DNA from: Proteles cristata cristata
Taxonomy: Eukaryota > Chordata > Mammalia > Carnivora > Hyaenidae
Length of the DNA: 64,000 nt
Assembly: GCA_017311185.1 (NCBI GenBank)
Contig: JAESUZ010000761.1
Location: forward strand, 877,001 to 941,000
Direction: 5' to 3'
Position numbers and translations under genes: made by a program. Shown piece after piece: positions 45,250 to 57,784 of the stretch (position 1 is its first letter; each line of letters begins with the position of its first letter). The notes below the pieces were generated by a model. The model saw only the letters and a program-made list of their open reading frames with translations. It was not told the origin of the DNA and did not search any database.

Positions 45250-45720
45250 TATTTATTCGTTCACTCAGCAAAACATTAACCGGGCACCTACCATGTTCCA
45301 GGGCTTGCTGTGTGCTGGGGATAGAGGAACGGCCCGGACCGAAGGCCCCGTCCCCGGAAAGCTCACAGACAATCAACTGTTCTGGAAAAGTCCATACTGT
45401 GCTGGATGGGAAGACAGGCTGGGAAAATGACGCCCCCACCTGACCGCGGGCCGGTGGTTGGAAGTGCCGGGCGCGGGGACTTTAAATGGGGTGGTCGGGG
45501 AACGCAGTCACTGAGAGAGTGACACGTGAGCAGAGCTGTGACAGGTGGCCGGGGAGGGAACTATGTGGCTCTTTGGGCGAAGGACATTCCAGGCAGAGGG
45601 AACCAAAGGGAAGAAGCCCTGAGGCAGGAGACTGCTTGGCTGTTTCCAGGGACAGCAAAAGCCAGAAAATCAATGAGTGACTGACTGCAGGAGAGGTTTT
45701 CATGCGCCTGGTGGCTGGCA
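45250..45720 (-). mobile_element. L2, antisense
   Basis: TTATTCGTTCACTCAGC, GGCACCTACCATGTTCC, then GACATTCCAGGCAGAGGG and AGAAGCCCTGAGGCAGG. Confidence 0.75.
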
Positions 45721-45913
45721 GGCAGTAAGGGCGCCAGGCGTGTTGGTGGTCATTTCCAGCCCTATAGAGGCAGGTGAGCGTATGGAGGCCCGGAGGGGGT
45801 GAGAGTCTAGGTCAAGGCCATCGGAGTCGGGAGCAGAGAAGAATCTGGGGTTCAGCTCAGGCCTATTTGCCACTCACCACTCTGTCTGAATTTGGGAGAA
45901 GGCATGTGGGAGG

Positions 45914-46366
45914 CCCCAAACATCCGGGTCCTAATCCCTGGAATTTGTGGCTGTTAACTTACGTGGCAAAAAGAACTTTTCAGATGTGATTACGTTAAGG
46001 ATCCTGAGATGGGGAGATTAGCCGGGATCATCTAGGTGGGTCCGATTTAATCACAAGTGTCCTTCTACGAGGGAGGCAGAAAGGTCAAAGGAGGAAGTAA
46101 GAGATGTCAGTCTGAAGCAAGGGGCTGCATGATGGTGGGAGGGGCCACGAGCCTTTGGGGTGGGAAGGTGTGCAGCACCTCTGGGAGTCGGCGAGTCAGC
46201 ACCTGGGGAGAAGGTGCCAATCCCCAGAAGGAGCGAACCCAGCAGACCTGCTGACTGTAACCCGTGGAACTGACTGCAGGCTTCTGGCCTTAGGAATTGC
46301 AGGCGAGTGAATTTATGTTGTTTTCAGCCACCGAGTTTGGGGTAATTTGTTACAGCAGCCACCGGG
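45914..46366 (+). mobile_element. MLT1-type LTR (ERVL-MaLR), sense
   Basis: GGGTCCTAATCCCTGGAAT, TTTTCAGATGTGATTACG, CCTGAGATGGGGAGATTAG, then TTATGTTGTTTTCAGCC and GGGGTAATTTGTTACAGC. This is a nearly full-length solo LTR with no coding content. Confidence 0.88.
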
Positions 46367-47210
46367 AGGGCATGCCGGCAGCCTGCTCGGACGCGCCTTC
46401 CCCTGGCACCTGCTAACACTCAGACCCTTCACTCGTCCTGCAGCTCATTTAATCGGGCACAGTTCCCTGATCCTGATAATATGGGTCCCTCGGTGGATTT
46501 TTTGCACCTCTTCCCTGTGCGGCCAGGCTCGACCGAGGGAGGCCGGCCACCCAGCCCTCCTGCACCGCGTTTACATTTTAACCGGAGATTTCTCTGGAAG
46601 GCAAGCCTGTACTTGCTTGAACTCAGCCGGGGTAAAAACCGTGACAAGGGCCTGCCTTCTCACACTGTGTCAGCTGGCACCTGCTTTCCTGGTGGCACAC
46701 GGCCCCAGTCCCTGAGCCCTCAGGACAAAGCCAGGCAGACGTTTATTTTGTGTGGTTCTAGCGTGGAGGGTTCTAACCCGACCCGGAGGTGCGGGGAGAA
46801 GGCGAGCTGTCCTGTGCGGGCGGGTGCAGCTGCGGATGTGGAGCCCATCCTGTTCCCAGGCTTTGATCAGGGCGGCCCTTGGTGGTGGAGGGTAGACACA
46901 GTCCGAGAGCGTTTATCCTGCCCATATCTGGACATTTTCTTTTTTAGCCACAGCGATGCTGCTTCCACACAAGTGGTTCCCAAAGCCTTCTGCCAAGTGC
47001 CTTTCTGGAATCTGCTCAAGCTTGCCCAGCCCCCAAGCAGCCCTCTCTTCTCCTGCTACCTGTGAGTCCCACTAAAAGGCCCCTGAGCCAGACCTGCTTC
47101 CTCCAGCCCCAGTCTCCTCCTGCTTCCGGTTTTCAGGAAGTCACTAATCACAACGGTATTCCTGTCCCACCTGTTACATTCTGGGATCGTGGCAGCAATA
47201 GTGGATGATC
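46367..47210. other. No gene seen
   Basis: Single-copy-looking. A 194-residue plus-strand open frame (46481-47065) has no recognised domain. Confidence 0.4.
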
Positions 47211-47214
47211 CCCT

Positions 47215-47490
47215 AAGCGTTTACCAAGTGCCAGGCACTGCGCTGGGTGCTTCCGATGCCTTTATCGTCATTGCCATTAACTGTACTTGGACAATTTAAT
47301 ATATCATATTTATTTTACTTAAAATAATTTACTTAAAAGAATTATTTTTAAAATTGATTCTTCATGATCACACTTAAAATGTCCAAGAACCCTGATGGGG
47401 AAGTCTCCAGAATGATCCCCGTCTCACAGATGAAGAAACTGACGTTCAGAGAAGTTAAGGCACCTGCTCAAAGTCATCCAGCAAACGGCA
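47215..47490 (-). mobile_element. MIR, antisense (interrupted by AT-rich sequence)
   Basis: AAGTGCCAGGCACTGCGC at the start and CACAGATGAAGAAACTGACG with GAAGTTAAGGCACCTGC at the end. An AT-rich insert lies between. Confidence 0.75.
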
Positions 47491-49160
47491 CAGCAAAGAT
47501 CCGACGTGTCTGAGTGGAGAGAGCTAGCGCGCTCCACCACCTGCTGCCTCCCGGCGCCCCGCACCTCCACGGAGGGCCCCCTCCCCACGCCCTGGCTGCT
47601 CGGAGCCCTCCCTAGGCTGACCTCAGTCTCTGTGGTCAGGTGGTAGAATTCCCTCTTTCCCTTCACGTTACTTCCCCTCCATAAAAACCAACTCTCCCAT
47701 GAGTCACTCAGCCCCCTGCACTCCTGATACTCATCTGCACATATTGTAAATAATTGACACTGGAATGTTTAATCATAAAACTGGAGCTGAGGTTAAAGCG
47801 GGGCAGCCAGCAGGAGATGGGGACGAGAGAAACAGCTCACGGCGGAGGCTCGCTTTGCGGGGCTTGGCACCCTTTTCACGTCAGGAAATAAAATGAGAAC
47901 GACCCTCGGGCGAGTGCTCCCGACCTCCACAGCTTCGCCCGTGCTCCCCAACATCGTCTCCCTTGTCACTCCCAGAAACCCAGGAGGGAAGTGCTACACC
48001 TCCCCACTCTATAGAGAAGTCGGGGCACAAGTCGGGGCTCGATCCCCTCCATCTAGTAGCAATCATAACAGGCAATATCGACCTCCCTGGGTTGGAGTGT
48101 TTTATTCATGTTAGGTGTACCATGCTAGGTATACAGTAAGCACCAAGACACTGCACAAGGATGATGGGAGGGATGACATTTGGAGTCTGCACTGGCCACC
48201 ACCCACACCCCCCAGGCAGTGAAGCCTCCTAGGAACTGAAAAAGACTCACTGTGCTTCCTCTGCAGCCAGCACGTGACACTGATGCGGCCTCCTGGTCAA
48301 CAGATAAACGCCGATGAAATTCCAGACGTGGAAAACCATTTCTCAGGGGCGCTGAACGGCACGCCTTGGCTGCCCTTCCTCCCTGCCGTCCCGGTCTGTA
48401 AATGCCAGTCGGGCCCTGGCTAAATGCCGGAAAAGGTGATGACCTCCTCGGGATGCACCCGAGCCAGGTGACTGAAATGAGATGTCACCTGGAGGGCACA
48501 GCTCACCTCCAAGCTCAGCTCACCTGATCTTTTCATCTCCTACGTGTGCTGGAGGGAGGAGGGAAAGAAGGGCAGGTAGTGCTGACTCACTGGCCTGATA
48601 CTCTCAGGGTGGTTTTGTTCTGCCAGCTCACAGTTCCCAACATCCACTCTGCCCTCCCTCCATTGTGAGAAAACTCCCGATGCTCAGTTTTCCGGGGCTT
48701 CCCAGAATACAGAGCATCACCCAGCCTCTGGAGCTGCCACACCCACCCAATGGGATATAAGCAGGGGAGGGGGACATTCAGGAAGGGTTCTTAAGTAGAA
48801 GGGACATCTCTCTCTCTCTCTCTTTTTTTGCCCCTTCCTCCTTCCTATTGATTGTGGTGTAGATGTGATGGCTGGAGCTCAGCAGCCTTTCTGGAGCATG
48901 AAGTAGCGGATGGCAGAACATTAAGAGAGAAGGAGCCTGGGTCCCTGGTGATTGCTGAGCCCCACCCTCCTAGCCCCAGACTGCTGAACTCTGGACTCTG
49001 TTTACATGCAAGAAAAACAAAGGTTTATTTTATTGAACCTATTGTCATGTAGGGCTTTTCTACACTGAAACCAGCCCAGGCCTGGTTGAATAGTAACAGT
49101 GAATTTGTTATTATTTATAAGCCTAACAGCTAAGCCAAGGATAGTGCTAAAAACTCCCCC
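47491..49160. other. Repeat-poor tract, no gene recognised
   Basis: Contains a MIR-like trace near 47930-48050 and a short (TC)n at 48809-48823. No exon is recognised. Confidence 0.4.
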
Positions 49161-49164
49161 TATA

Positions 49165-49275
49165 GAGTTTATTTTATCATCACGTGAACTCCAAGAGTCA
49201 GAGGGTACTGTCCCGTTTTACAGATGAGGACACTGAGGTCTTGCCTACAGCTATATGGTAGGTCTGACTCCACTC
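49165..49275 (-). mobile_element. MIR, antisense
   Basis: TTTTATCATCACGTGAACTCC and CGTTTTACAGATGAGGACACTG. Confidence 0.7.
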
Positions 49276-49319
49276 TCTCATCCTGCCATTAAGAAAAGAT
49301 AACCAGAGGGAAAGTATGA

Positions 49320-49880
49320 CCAGCAGAATCGTAAAGTGGCCTCACAATCCCTACTTCCTGGGGTTTATGCCCTTGCGTGACCCCCCGCCCCCTTGCATGT
49401 GGGAAGAATCTGTGGTTTGCTTCAGGGCAGTAAAATACAGCAAATGTCGGGATGATGGTTATTATGTGAGATTATATCAAAAGGACTAAAATGCCTACCT
49501 TGTGAGGAGATGTTCTCTTGCTTGCTGACTTTAATAAAGCGAGTGGACATTTTGGGGGGAGATCCATTCGGCAAGGCCCTGAGGTAGGCTCCAAACGACA
49601 GCAGCAGTAAATAAGGCCCTTGGTCCTCCAACTTTAAGGGAGCAATTCCGCCGTCAGCCACAAGCTTGGAAGCTTGTCAGTCCAAGCCACAGCTTGGAAG
49701 CGGACCCTTCCCCACTCAAGCCTCCAGATGAGAACCCGTCCCTGGCCCACACCTTGACTGTGGCCTTGCAGAGGACCCAGCTACCCTGTGCTTGGCCTCC
49801 TCGCCCACAAAAACTGTGAACTACAGACTGTGAGTTATTCTATGGAAGTAAGTATGTGGTAATTGGGTAAAAAGCACTAG
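49320..49880 (+). mobile_element. MLT1/MST-type LTR, sense, eroded
   Basis: GGCCTCACAATCCCTAC, TTGCTTGCTGACTTTAATAAAG, then CTGTGAACTACAGACTGTGAG and TGTGGTAATTGGG follow the LTR order. Confidence 0.55.
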
Positions 49881-51360
49881 ACCAAGAGAGGAACTTTTGT
49901 TGCCAGTGGGCTCTGGAGAGATCAGGGGAGGTCAGTGAAGGACCCTCATCTTTTGGAGAAAGGGGTGAGGATCAGAAAGCATGGAGAAGTCTGAAAGTCA
50001 GGTCGAGAGGCTCACAACAGTGGGAGCGAAGCCTGGAGGCTGTCTGTCTGTGGGCAAATCAACTCTGTGAGGTAAAGGCACAATGTTCCAGAACTAGGCC
50101 TTGGCAACAGAGCCACACACGGATCAAGAAGGGATGGGGGGGTGGGGAGGGTGCTATGGCTGTGCAAGGCAGGACTCTATGAGCCTCGGCTCCTCTGCTC
50201 AACTAGTTTATCTCCTGTAGCCTCAGTTTCTTCATCTGTGAAATGGCCTTAACTATACCTTTCCAAAGAGATAATGCACAGAGACATGCTTATCGCTGGA
50301 GCACTGGCCTAAAAGCAATCTTCATAGGAATGAGGGGCACGAGAGATTCAGTGCGGGCTCTCTGGGAGCTTGAACCTTAAGTGGGGGAAAGAAGACAGTC
50401 TGGGCAAAGAAGCCGAGAAGGCCTCCTCCGGCAGAGAGGCGGGGAGAGGGGAACATAAGGTCCAGGGGTTCTGGGAGGCGCGGCAAGCAGGGAGGGGCGG
50501 CGGGCAGCCTCAGGCGCCCTGGAGAGGTTCAGAGGAAGCTGCTGTTCCACCTGCGCCGTGAGCATCCCTTGTGGAAGGCACCTCCTGCTCCTTCGCCTGG
50601 ACCACCCAGCTCTCAAGACCCCAGGGGGCACCTTCCCTGGACCGGGCCAGTCAGGGCATTCCCCGCAGCGGGCCGGTTGCTGGGAGTAAAGGAAAGTGGA
50701 GTGGCGGAGGGGAGAAGGAGGGACTCAAATATTAGCAACAATCATAAAACAAGAGCATGGCCCTCCGTGGCCACTTAAGAGGGTGTGGCACCAATGATGG
50801 GCTGATTAACCCCACCTCCCGAGCTGAGGCCCCGCCCCCTCCACAGGCCACTCAACAAAGAGACCTGCTGGGTCCCTAATTCCGCCACAACCCAGCCACA
50901 TGAAGCCGCAGAGCCGAGAGCGGGCGCCGTGATCCCAAGCTGGGAGTTAGCAGGGATGGGCTGATGGCTGCTGAACCCCACGGGGGGGGTCATGAACTCC
51001 ACGGGGGGTCATGGCACCGGCTGCACCCAGGTCACTGTCTGGATAGGAGTCTGCCGTAGGCAAGGGCTGCACTGTCCAGTACAACAGTCACCGGGCATGT
51101 GCGGCCACACGTGGCTGGTGAGCTCTTGAATTGTGGCGGGTCTGTACTGAGATGCGCTGCCAAAGTGTAAGATACAAACCCCGGATTTCAAAGACAGAGG
51201 AGGGTGACAAGTATGTCTCATTAATATTTTTAATCAACTTCGTGTTGACGTGATAGATTTCAGATATATCAAGTGAAATAAAAAGGATGTTTTTTGCTTA
51301 TTTCTTTGTACTTAAAAAAAAAGGTGGTTATAGGAACTTGAAAATGACACCTGAGGCTTG
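49881..51360. other. No gene recognised; GC-rich 50.4-50.7 kb
   Basis: MIR trace at 50195-50300 (CATCTGTGAAATGG). The 50.4-50.7 kb part is moderately CpG-rich and could be a regulatory or first-exon region of TMEM51, but no site decides it. Confidence 0.35.
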
Positions 51361-51364
51361 GATT

Positions 51365-51543
51365 GTAGCTCTGTGAGCCGGTCCTGCGCTGGAATGTGGG
51401 TTCTCCAGGGCGCAGACTTGGGTCTGTTTTGTTCACTGCTTTCCCTCTCTCCTAGAAGAGGCCTGATATGTGCAGGAGGAGCCTCATAAATGCTGAATGA
51501 ATGAATGAATGAATGAATGAATGAATGAATGAATGAATGAATG
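51365..51543 (+). mobile_element. L2 3' end running into (TGAA)n
   Basis: GTTCTCCAGGGCGCAGAC, TCTGTTTTGTTCACTGC and CTCATAAATGCTGAATG lead into the tail repeat. Confidence 0.85.
51494..51543 (+). repeat. (TGAA)n microsatellite on the L2 tail
   Basis: 50 bases, about 12.5 pure TGAA units, directly continuing the L2 terminus. Confidence 0.97.
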
Positions 51544-51675
51544 GCATAACAGAGTGGTATCATGGAACATACATGGATTTTAGAGTCTGTCCAACCTTTG
51601 TTTAATTCTGTGTGTCCCCAGCAATGCATTTTACCTATGCGAGCCTTTATTTTCTCCTCTGTAAAACAGACGCTG

Positions 51676-51891
51676 GGGGCGCCTGGGTGCCTCAGTTGGT
51701 TAAGCATCGGACTCTTGATTTCGGCTCAGGTCATGATCTCACGGTTTGTGAGTCTGAGCTCCACGTGGGACTCCTCACTGACAGAGTGGAGCCTGCTTGG
51801 GATTCTCTCTCTCTGCCTCTCCCCTGCTCATGCTCTCTCTCTCTCTCTCAAAATAAATACATTAAAAACACTTAAATTTTTTTTTAAAAAA
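51676..51891 (+). mobile_element. CAN-type SINE, sense
   Basis: GGGGCGCCTGGGTGCCTCAG head, A-rich tail. The only sense copy above 25 kb. Confidence 0.94.
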
Positions 51892-52427
51892 GGAAGATAC
51901 TGCTTTTAAGGGTCCAGTGATGTTTGCGGTGTGTAAATGATAAACCCAAGTTAGGCTCCAGGCTGTGGCCTCCAGCAGCTGCTAAGAAGTTTATCCCCAA
52001 ACAGAAGTGCCTCCCCTCTGGATCCCGCTGCTGGGACCGCAGCCGGCTTCCCCATCCAGGCAGGTACCTGCAGGTGTGAAGAGGGAGGCCCAGAGCCGGT
52101 GTCAGTGTGATTGAGGACCAGAAGAGGCATGTGCCGTGGGCCTCTGTACTGGCCGTGATTTAGAAACCCCCAGAAAGATGGCACGTGCTGTTCTGTGGGG
52201 CTTCTCAGGGTCTCTTCCAGAGAGGAAATGGCTGGTGAAAACAGGTCTGCGCTTCAGATGTGCTACCTGGGAACACAGAGGTCCCAGAAGGAGGGGGAGG
52301 TGGCTGTATTAACACCTAACAGCAGGGGTGGGGGTGGAGCCCTGGGGGCCAGTGGGAGGCTCTGGACCTGTGCCTGCCGACGCAGGAGGAAATCTGAGAA
52401 ATGACCACAGACCCTCTCCTGAGAAGG

Positions 52428-52830
52428 GCTGTGTTAGTTTCCTGCTGCTGCTGTAACAAATCACCATAAACTCAGCAGCTTAAAGAACACCAGTTCATCC
52501 TCTTACAGTCGTGGGGGCCAGAAGTTCAAAAATTAAGGTGTCGGCAGACCTGCATTCCCCCTGGAGGATTCAGGAGAGAATCTCTGACCTTGCCATCTTC
52601 AGCTTCTAAGGCTGTCTCCTCAGCTCTGGGCCCCCACCTGTCTTCACACACTCCCCACCCCCCCATCCGTCTCCATTACCGCGCACCCCTACCTCCTCTT
52701 ACAAGGACTCTTGCGACTACAACATGCCCACCTGCATAATGTGAATCTGCAAAGGCCTTTGATCACGTCAGGTAACATCATGGGCTCTGGGATTAGGTGG
52801 ACATCTTGGGGGCGGATGCCATTATTCATT
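52428..52830 (-). mobile_element. MLT1-type LTR, antisense
   Basis: CTGTAACAAATCACCATAAAC, AAATTAAGGTGTCGGCAG, then GATTAGGTGGACATCTTGGG and ATGCCATTATTC at the far end. A nearly full-length solo LTR. Confidence 0.88.
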
Positions 52831-53084
52831 AATGAATTTGTTATCCAGCCTCCCATAAAGGCCCTCGGCACAATCCTGTCCAATCTCGGGTTCACTGGCC
52901 TTCCAGGACTGTCCCCCAGGAGAAGAAGCCCCACTCTGGTATCTATCAGCACGGTTCTTGGCGCATCCAGTGTACCTGGCTAGACACAAGGCACGTCAGC
53001 CGCAAATCGCAGGATTATACGTTTTACAAAAGGGCCTTTTGTTTCAAAAGCATGTGTCTTCAAATCATGATAAGAACAGCTAAC

Positions 53085-53285
53085 GTGCAGTCAGTCGCTT
53101 ACTCTGAGCCTGGATTATCTCACTCAATCTTCACAAAGAAGCCGCCACCATCACCCCCATGTCACAGATGTGGCCACTGAGGCCCAGAGAGGTTACATAA
53201 CTTGCCCCGAGTCTCATGTTAATGAGTAGCAGAGTGAGGCTGTGAACCAGATGGTCTGAGTCCAGAGTCCCTCTAAAATCCTGCT
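53085..53285 (-). mobile_element. MIR, antisense
   Basis: GATTATCTCACTCAATCTTC, CACTGAGGCCCAGAGAGG and GAGTAGCAGAGTGAGG. Confidence 0.85.
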
Positions 53286-53289
53286 TCTC

Positions 53290-54625
53290 ATCTGCTCCCA
53301 AGCCAGGCTTTAAAAGAATAATGAGGTTTTTATAAATGTCTATACACAGCTACCATGAACAAGGCACTCCTTTGTCCACGGTCCACAGCCACAGTTTGCA
53401 GATGGACGAAAGACGGAAGGGGCCTGGGTTCATCCTCTGCCACTCAGTGACAAAGACAAACACCAGTGTCTTCAGTACCTGCTCGGAAGACGAGGGTCGG
53501 GGCTGAGGGCTGACCTTGCACCTCTCCACCACCCGGGCTCAGCCCTGTGACTTGGGCTTCCAGCAACTAGTCACATGTCCCAGGACTCTGTCCCTTTCTC
53601 AGATGCCACAGCACAGTGCCCGGGGTTGTAATTCCTTCCTGGCACTAAGCTGGACACGTTTGCACATCAGTTTTATAACCATCCAAACACTCCCGGCTGC
53701 TCCCTCGTCCCCACTGCAGAGAGAGGAAGGCGGGCTGAGGTTGGCGAGCAGTGGGGCGATGCTCCCAACCAGCACTGTTTACATTCGAAGCTGGATCATC
53801 TGCCTGGAAGTCCCACGGCAGGGGTCCTGGTCTCCAGGGCATGGGTGGGTGTCCCTGTCGTGTCCCCACCCCCGTAGGCCGGAATCTCTGCCAGATGGTC
53901 ACTACCCTACAGGGGCCCAGGCAGTGTGGGACTTGATTAAATATCTGTGAGCTCTGACCCTGATCCACCAATCGGTGGAGGGACTGTAACCATATCCGGG
54001 CATAGGATGGATTACTGAAGCAAAGGTAGCCAGAGGGGGTGAGGCTCAGCCAAAGTCAAGACTGCTCTCTGAGTCAGGAGAAACTTCCAGGCTGAACAGA
54101 AAACGGCCACGCAGTCACCAGAGCATCCACAAGGACGATGGATAACAATAACGATGGTGACAGTGAAGATAAAATAGCCCCCATTTCCTGAGTAAGGCCT
54201 TCAAGCTGGGCGAGGAAGGAGGAAGCGGGGGTGAGGGTGGATCCCGAGGGGCGGAGCAAGGCTGCGGACCCCCACTTCATGCTGTCTCCCGGCCGTCTCC
54301 CCACCAACATTAACTGGGCACCCACAACATGCCGGCCAGAAGTCCAGGTCCTGGGGGGCGAGGCGACCAGCCCCGCACACAGACCCTCTCTCTACAAAAA
54401 TCCAGGATCAAGTTGGAAATTCCCAAAGAGGTAGCCGAGGGTTACCTATGATTATCACAAAAGTCTCTGCAGAGACACTTTCAATGAGGCGCGTCCAGGG
54501 CCTGTCGCACAAGTCGCTCCCAAGGAGCGTCCCTGGAGTCAGGCTGCCCAACGCTCCCTGGACCAGGGCGGAGCAGGGAGCAGGTGCCTGCGGTCAGCAG
54601 GTGCTCAGCATTCTAGGCCCCTCCT
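53290..54625. other. No gene recognised
   Basis: Repeat-poor with short unrecognised open frames on both strands. Confidence 0.4.
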
Positions 54626-54629
54626 CCTG

Positions 54630-54990
54630 GCCCCACGGCTGGGCGTGACCAATCCTGGCCAATCAGATCTTCCTATTTCTCAAAGGGCGGGGCCTGGGCC
54701 AACAAGGACCAATGAGACTTAATTCTTCCTTGTTGAGGAAATGCCCTTGAGGGGAACTCCCCCGCTGGGCCCCTTCCTGGCTGGGTTTGCTGGAGGGACA
54801 GGATGGAGCTGGTGACCATCTGGTCCTCCTCTGGGGGTGGGGGTGGGGGTGCGGGTGGGGGGTGGGACGCTGCCCCAGGAGGGAGCCAGCATGAAGGAAA
54901 TGTGAGCGGAGCTGGACAGTGAGCCAGGTGCCAGGATCCAGCTGGCCCTTACCAGTGTTTCAGTTGTGTGAACCAATATAAATCCTCTTG
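54630..54990 (+). mobile_element. CCAAT-containing old interspersed repeat (family unsure)
   Basis: GACCAATCCTGGCCAATCAG at the start and CAGTTGTGTGAACCAATATA with CTTGCTTAATAAA at the end match a common old mammalian repeat that I cannot name with certainty. Its CCAAT boxes at 54649, 54659 and 54709 belong to the repeat. Confidence 0.55.
54833..54866 (+). repeat. (GGGGGT)n G-rich tract
   Basis: Runs of G5 separated by single T, then GGG and G6; meets the four-run rule for a G-quadruplex on the plus strand. Confidence 0.9.
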
Positions 54991-54999
54991 CTTAATAAA

Positions 55000-56740
55000 A
55001 CAACAAAATAAAATAAAATAAAGAATGACTTAGAAAAAAACAACAACAAAGCAAAACCAAGCTGGCCAGTCACCCCCACTCCTCCCCTTTCTGAGGCAAG
55101 CTTGGTGCCCACCGAGCGAGCAGTGACCACTCACTGCCCTCCCCTAGGCCACCCCCTGTCCCATGCGCTCTCAGACTGCAAAGCCAGGCGCCGAACGCCT
55201 GCAGGGGTAGGCGTAGGTGTTCCAGACCTCACGGCCAAGGGTCAAGGCCTGCTTGCAGGTTATAGGATCTCCTCCCTCGGTCGGGATGTTTGGAGGGTGA
55301 TTCTCAGGGTCACTAAGACAACCCTCTGGCCGTGGCAGTGCCTGAAGAAGGACGTGGTCCCAGGACTGGAAGCTGGCAAATCTCTCCCTGGGCCCCTGCC
55401 CTCGGACATGCCATCCGATAGATACTGTCGTAAATCACCAGGCTGGGAACGCCTCTGGGCTGTTAGCAGGAATCACAAGGCAGAGAGAAGAACCAGGCCG
55501 GCCCTTGGAAACGTCACTGCCAAGGTTCTAATGCACATCCAGCAAACAGGTGCACACACAGGAGAAAGAGAGAAGAGGGGAGCGCATTGGAAGGGCCTGT
55601 GGGGACGGGCAGACGCACCCAAGGAGACACCACTGCCCTACCCTGTGGGCCGCACACTGTGCTGGGCACTGAGAGGGGGGTGAGTGTCACTCTGCCCTCA
55701 GCCTCCCACATGCCCGAGGCTGGAACAGAAGAAATATGGGAGATGACACACGGAGCGGGGTGCCCGTGGGCAGGAAGGACCCAAAGGGGAGAAAAGTGAG
55801 CAAACACAGAATGGCCACCACACAGGAGGAGGAAGAAAGGCCACTAGAGGGCAGGGGCGAGGAGGACCCAGCCCAGGACAGGCAACGCGCGGCTGGGGAG
55901 ACTGCTGGGGGGTAGGGCGCAGATACAGCCCCAGAGTGTGGGGTGAATTTTTGGAAGGGAGGGCGAATCCCGTGCTGGGCTCCCACTGGGCAGCTCCTGC
56001 CTCTCTGGTCACACAGCCAGGCCTTTGTCTTCCGGCAGCCGTCACAGGGCGGGGCCCGCATGTGCATGGTTAGGCCAACTGGCACAGAGGACTCCAGAGC
56101 CGGCTCGCTGGGCAAACATCTGCCACCCCACATTCACCGCTTCTGAGCACAAAGGGGACCCAGCAAGCAGTGGGGCCGTGGGGAGAGGCCACACCCCAGG
56201 ACAGCCAACCACGTCCCCTTAGGTAAAGGCCAGCCTCACCTGGATGAGGACCATGTCGTCTGGACCCCGGCGTCCCTCTGCCTTCTTCCGGGCTCTGGCG
56301 GCTCACAGCCCCGGAGCCGGGTAGAAAAGCAGAATCCCGGGTCCGCCCCAGACCTCTTGGATCAGGACCCGCGTTTCTGCATCATCAAGTCCGAGAAGCG
56401 CTGCTCCAGTCTGCCCCTCTCCCCACCCCTGCTCCAACCACACTGCCCCTCACCACTGGCTCCCTCTCATCTGTCACTTAAATGTCACTATCACGGCGAG
56501 GCATTCCGGCGTTGCGAGTAAGTTGCCTCATGTGATTCCGTATCTTGGTGCCCTGCTGGTTTGGGACACAGCTATGAATGCAGCTGGTGACCATCTTGTT
56601 GGTTTACATTGTGGTTTGTCTGTCTCTCTCCCCTGCATCCCACACCCCCGAAGAAGCTGAATGGGGTCAGGTGAAGGGCAGACAGAACCAGACACACAGA
56701 AGGCATTCTGCAAATACTTTTGGAATTAACAACAGCCACA
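55000..56740. other. Repeat-poor GC-rich tract, no gene recognised
   Basis: Open frames up to 193 residues (55102-55683) carry no recognised domain. Confidence 0.4.
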
Positions 56741-56744
56741 AGTA

Positions 56745-56925
56745 TTACACCCTTACTGTGTGGCTATATATATATATATTTTTTTTTTTTTTACATGGAT
56801 TATCTTGTTTATTCTTCATGAAACCTATGAAGTAAGATACGTGGGATTTAGGATAATCCCCATTCTGCAGATGAGGAAATAGAGGCACATGACAGTAGGT
56901 CTCATAGCTGGTGACAAGCTTCCCA
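56745..56925 (-). mobile_element. MIR, antisense, with (TA)n and T run
   Basis: CATGGATTATCTTGTTTATTC, CCCATTCTGCAGATGAGG and ATAGAGGCACATGACAG. Confidence 0.75.
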
Positions 56926-57008
56926 CTCAGAGCTGGGTGGGGACAAGATCTGGCCCCATGATGACACCTGTCACCACTCCACAATTCCACCTTTTTATTC
57001 CTTTAAAA

Positions 57009-57241
57009 TTTTTTTTAATGTTTATTATTTTTGAGAGAGAGAGAGAGAGAGAGAGACAGAGCAGGTAGACAGAGCATGAGTGGGGGAGGGTCAGAGAGAG
57101 AGGGAGACATGGAACCTGAAGCAGGCTCCAGGCTCTGAGCTCTCAGCACAGAGCCAAACGTGGGGCTTGAACCCATGAACCATGAGATCATGACCTGAGC
57201 TGACATCAGACGCTCAACCAACTGAGCCACCCAGGCGTCCC
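57009..57241 (-). mobile_element. CAN-type SINE, antisense
   Basis: (GA)n expansion, GAGCATGAGTGGGGGAGG, end GAGCCACCCAGGCGTCCC. Confidence 0.94.
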
Positions 57242-57784
57242 TCTACCTTCCTATTCCTAATCAAAAAGCATCTTACACACGCGTACTCTCGGGGGCTTGA
57301 CACTGAAAAGGATTCCCTAGTGGCTGTTGGGGAATCATTATCCCTTCATGTGCTTTTTGGGTAAATTACATCTTTGTAGCATCTGCATGAGCCGGGACTG
57401 TCTATCCAGATGGTCCCACAGACTGTTGCTATAAACCATTTTACCTCCAGACATGAGTCCAGAGACAAACCCAACAGGGAAGATGCGGGGATGCCCAGGA
57501 GAAGGGACAGTTGATATTTCGATGCCCTCTGTCTAGCTGGATCACCTCACCCCTTGCGGCCACCAGGTGAGTTACTGTTCATCTTTGGAGATTCGATGGC
57601 TTTCCTTTTACGACCCTTCCTGTCTGCTCTCTCCCTGGGGCATCAGCCATGTCCCTCGTCACTCACTCAGGGCTGTACCAAGTACTCCCCCACGGCAGCT
57701 CCGTGACCCTCTGGGCACTTATGACCTTGTTCGACCCCCGCTGAGAGCGAGGGCCACATGTCCCCGTCGCCGTGTCACTGGCAC

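Noticed and set aside
46481..47065. 194-residue plus-strand open frame downstream of an LTR
   Set aside because: No domain, low-complexity stretches, no splice context. It does not resemble any retroviral protein.
54649..54713. Promoter-like cluster of three CCAAT boxes and a GC box (GGGCGGGGCC)
   Set aside because: The whole segment reads as an old interspersed repeat whose family normally carries CCAAT boxes and ends near AACCAATATAAA. A similar segment is at 30010-30240. It is not evidence of a TMEM51 promoter.
55102..55683. 193-residue plus-strand open frame
   Set aside because: No recognisable motif, and overlapped by other long frames; treated as compositional.
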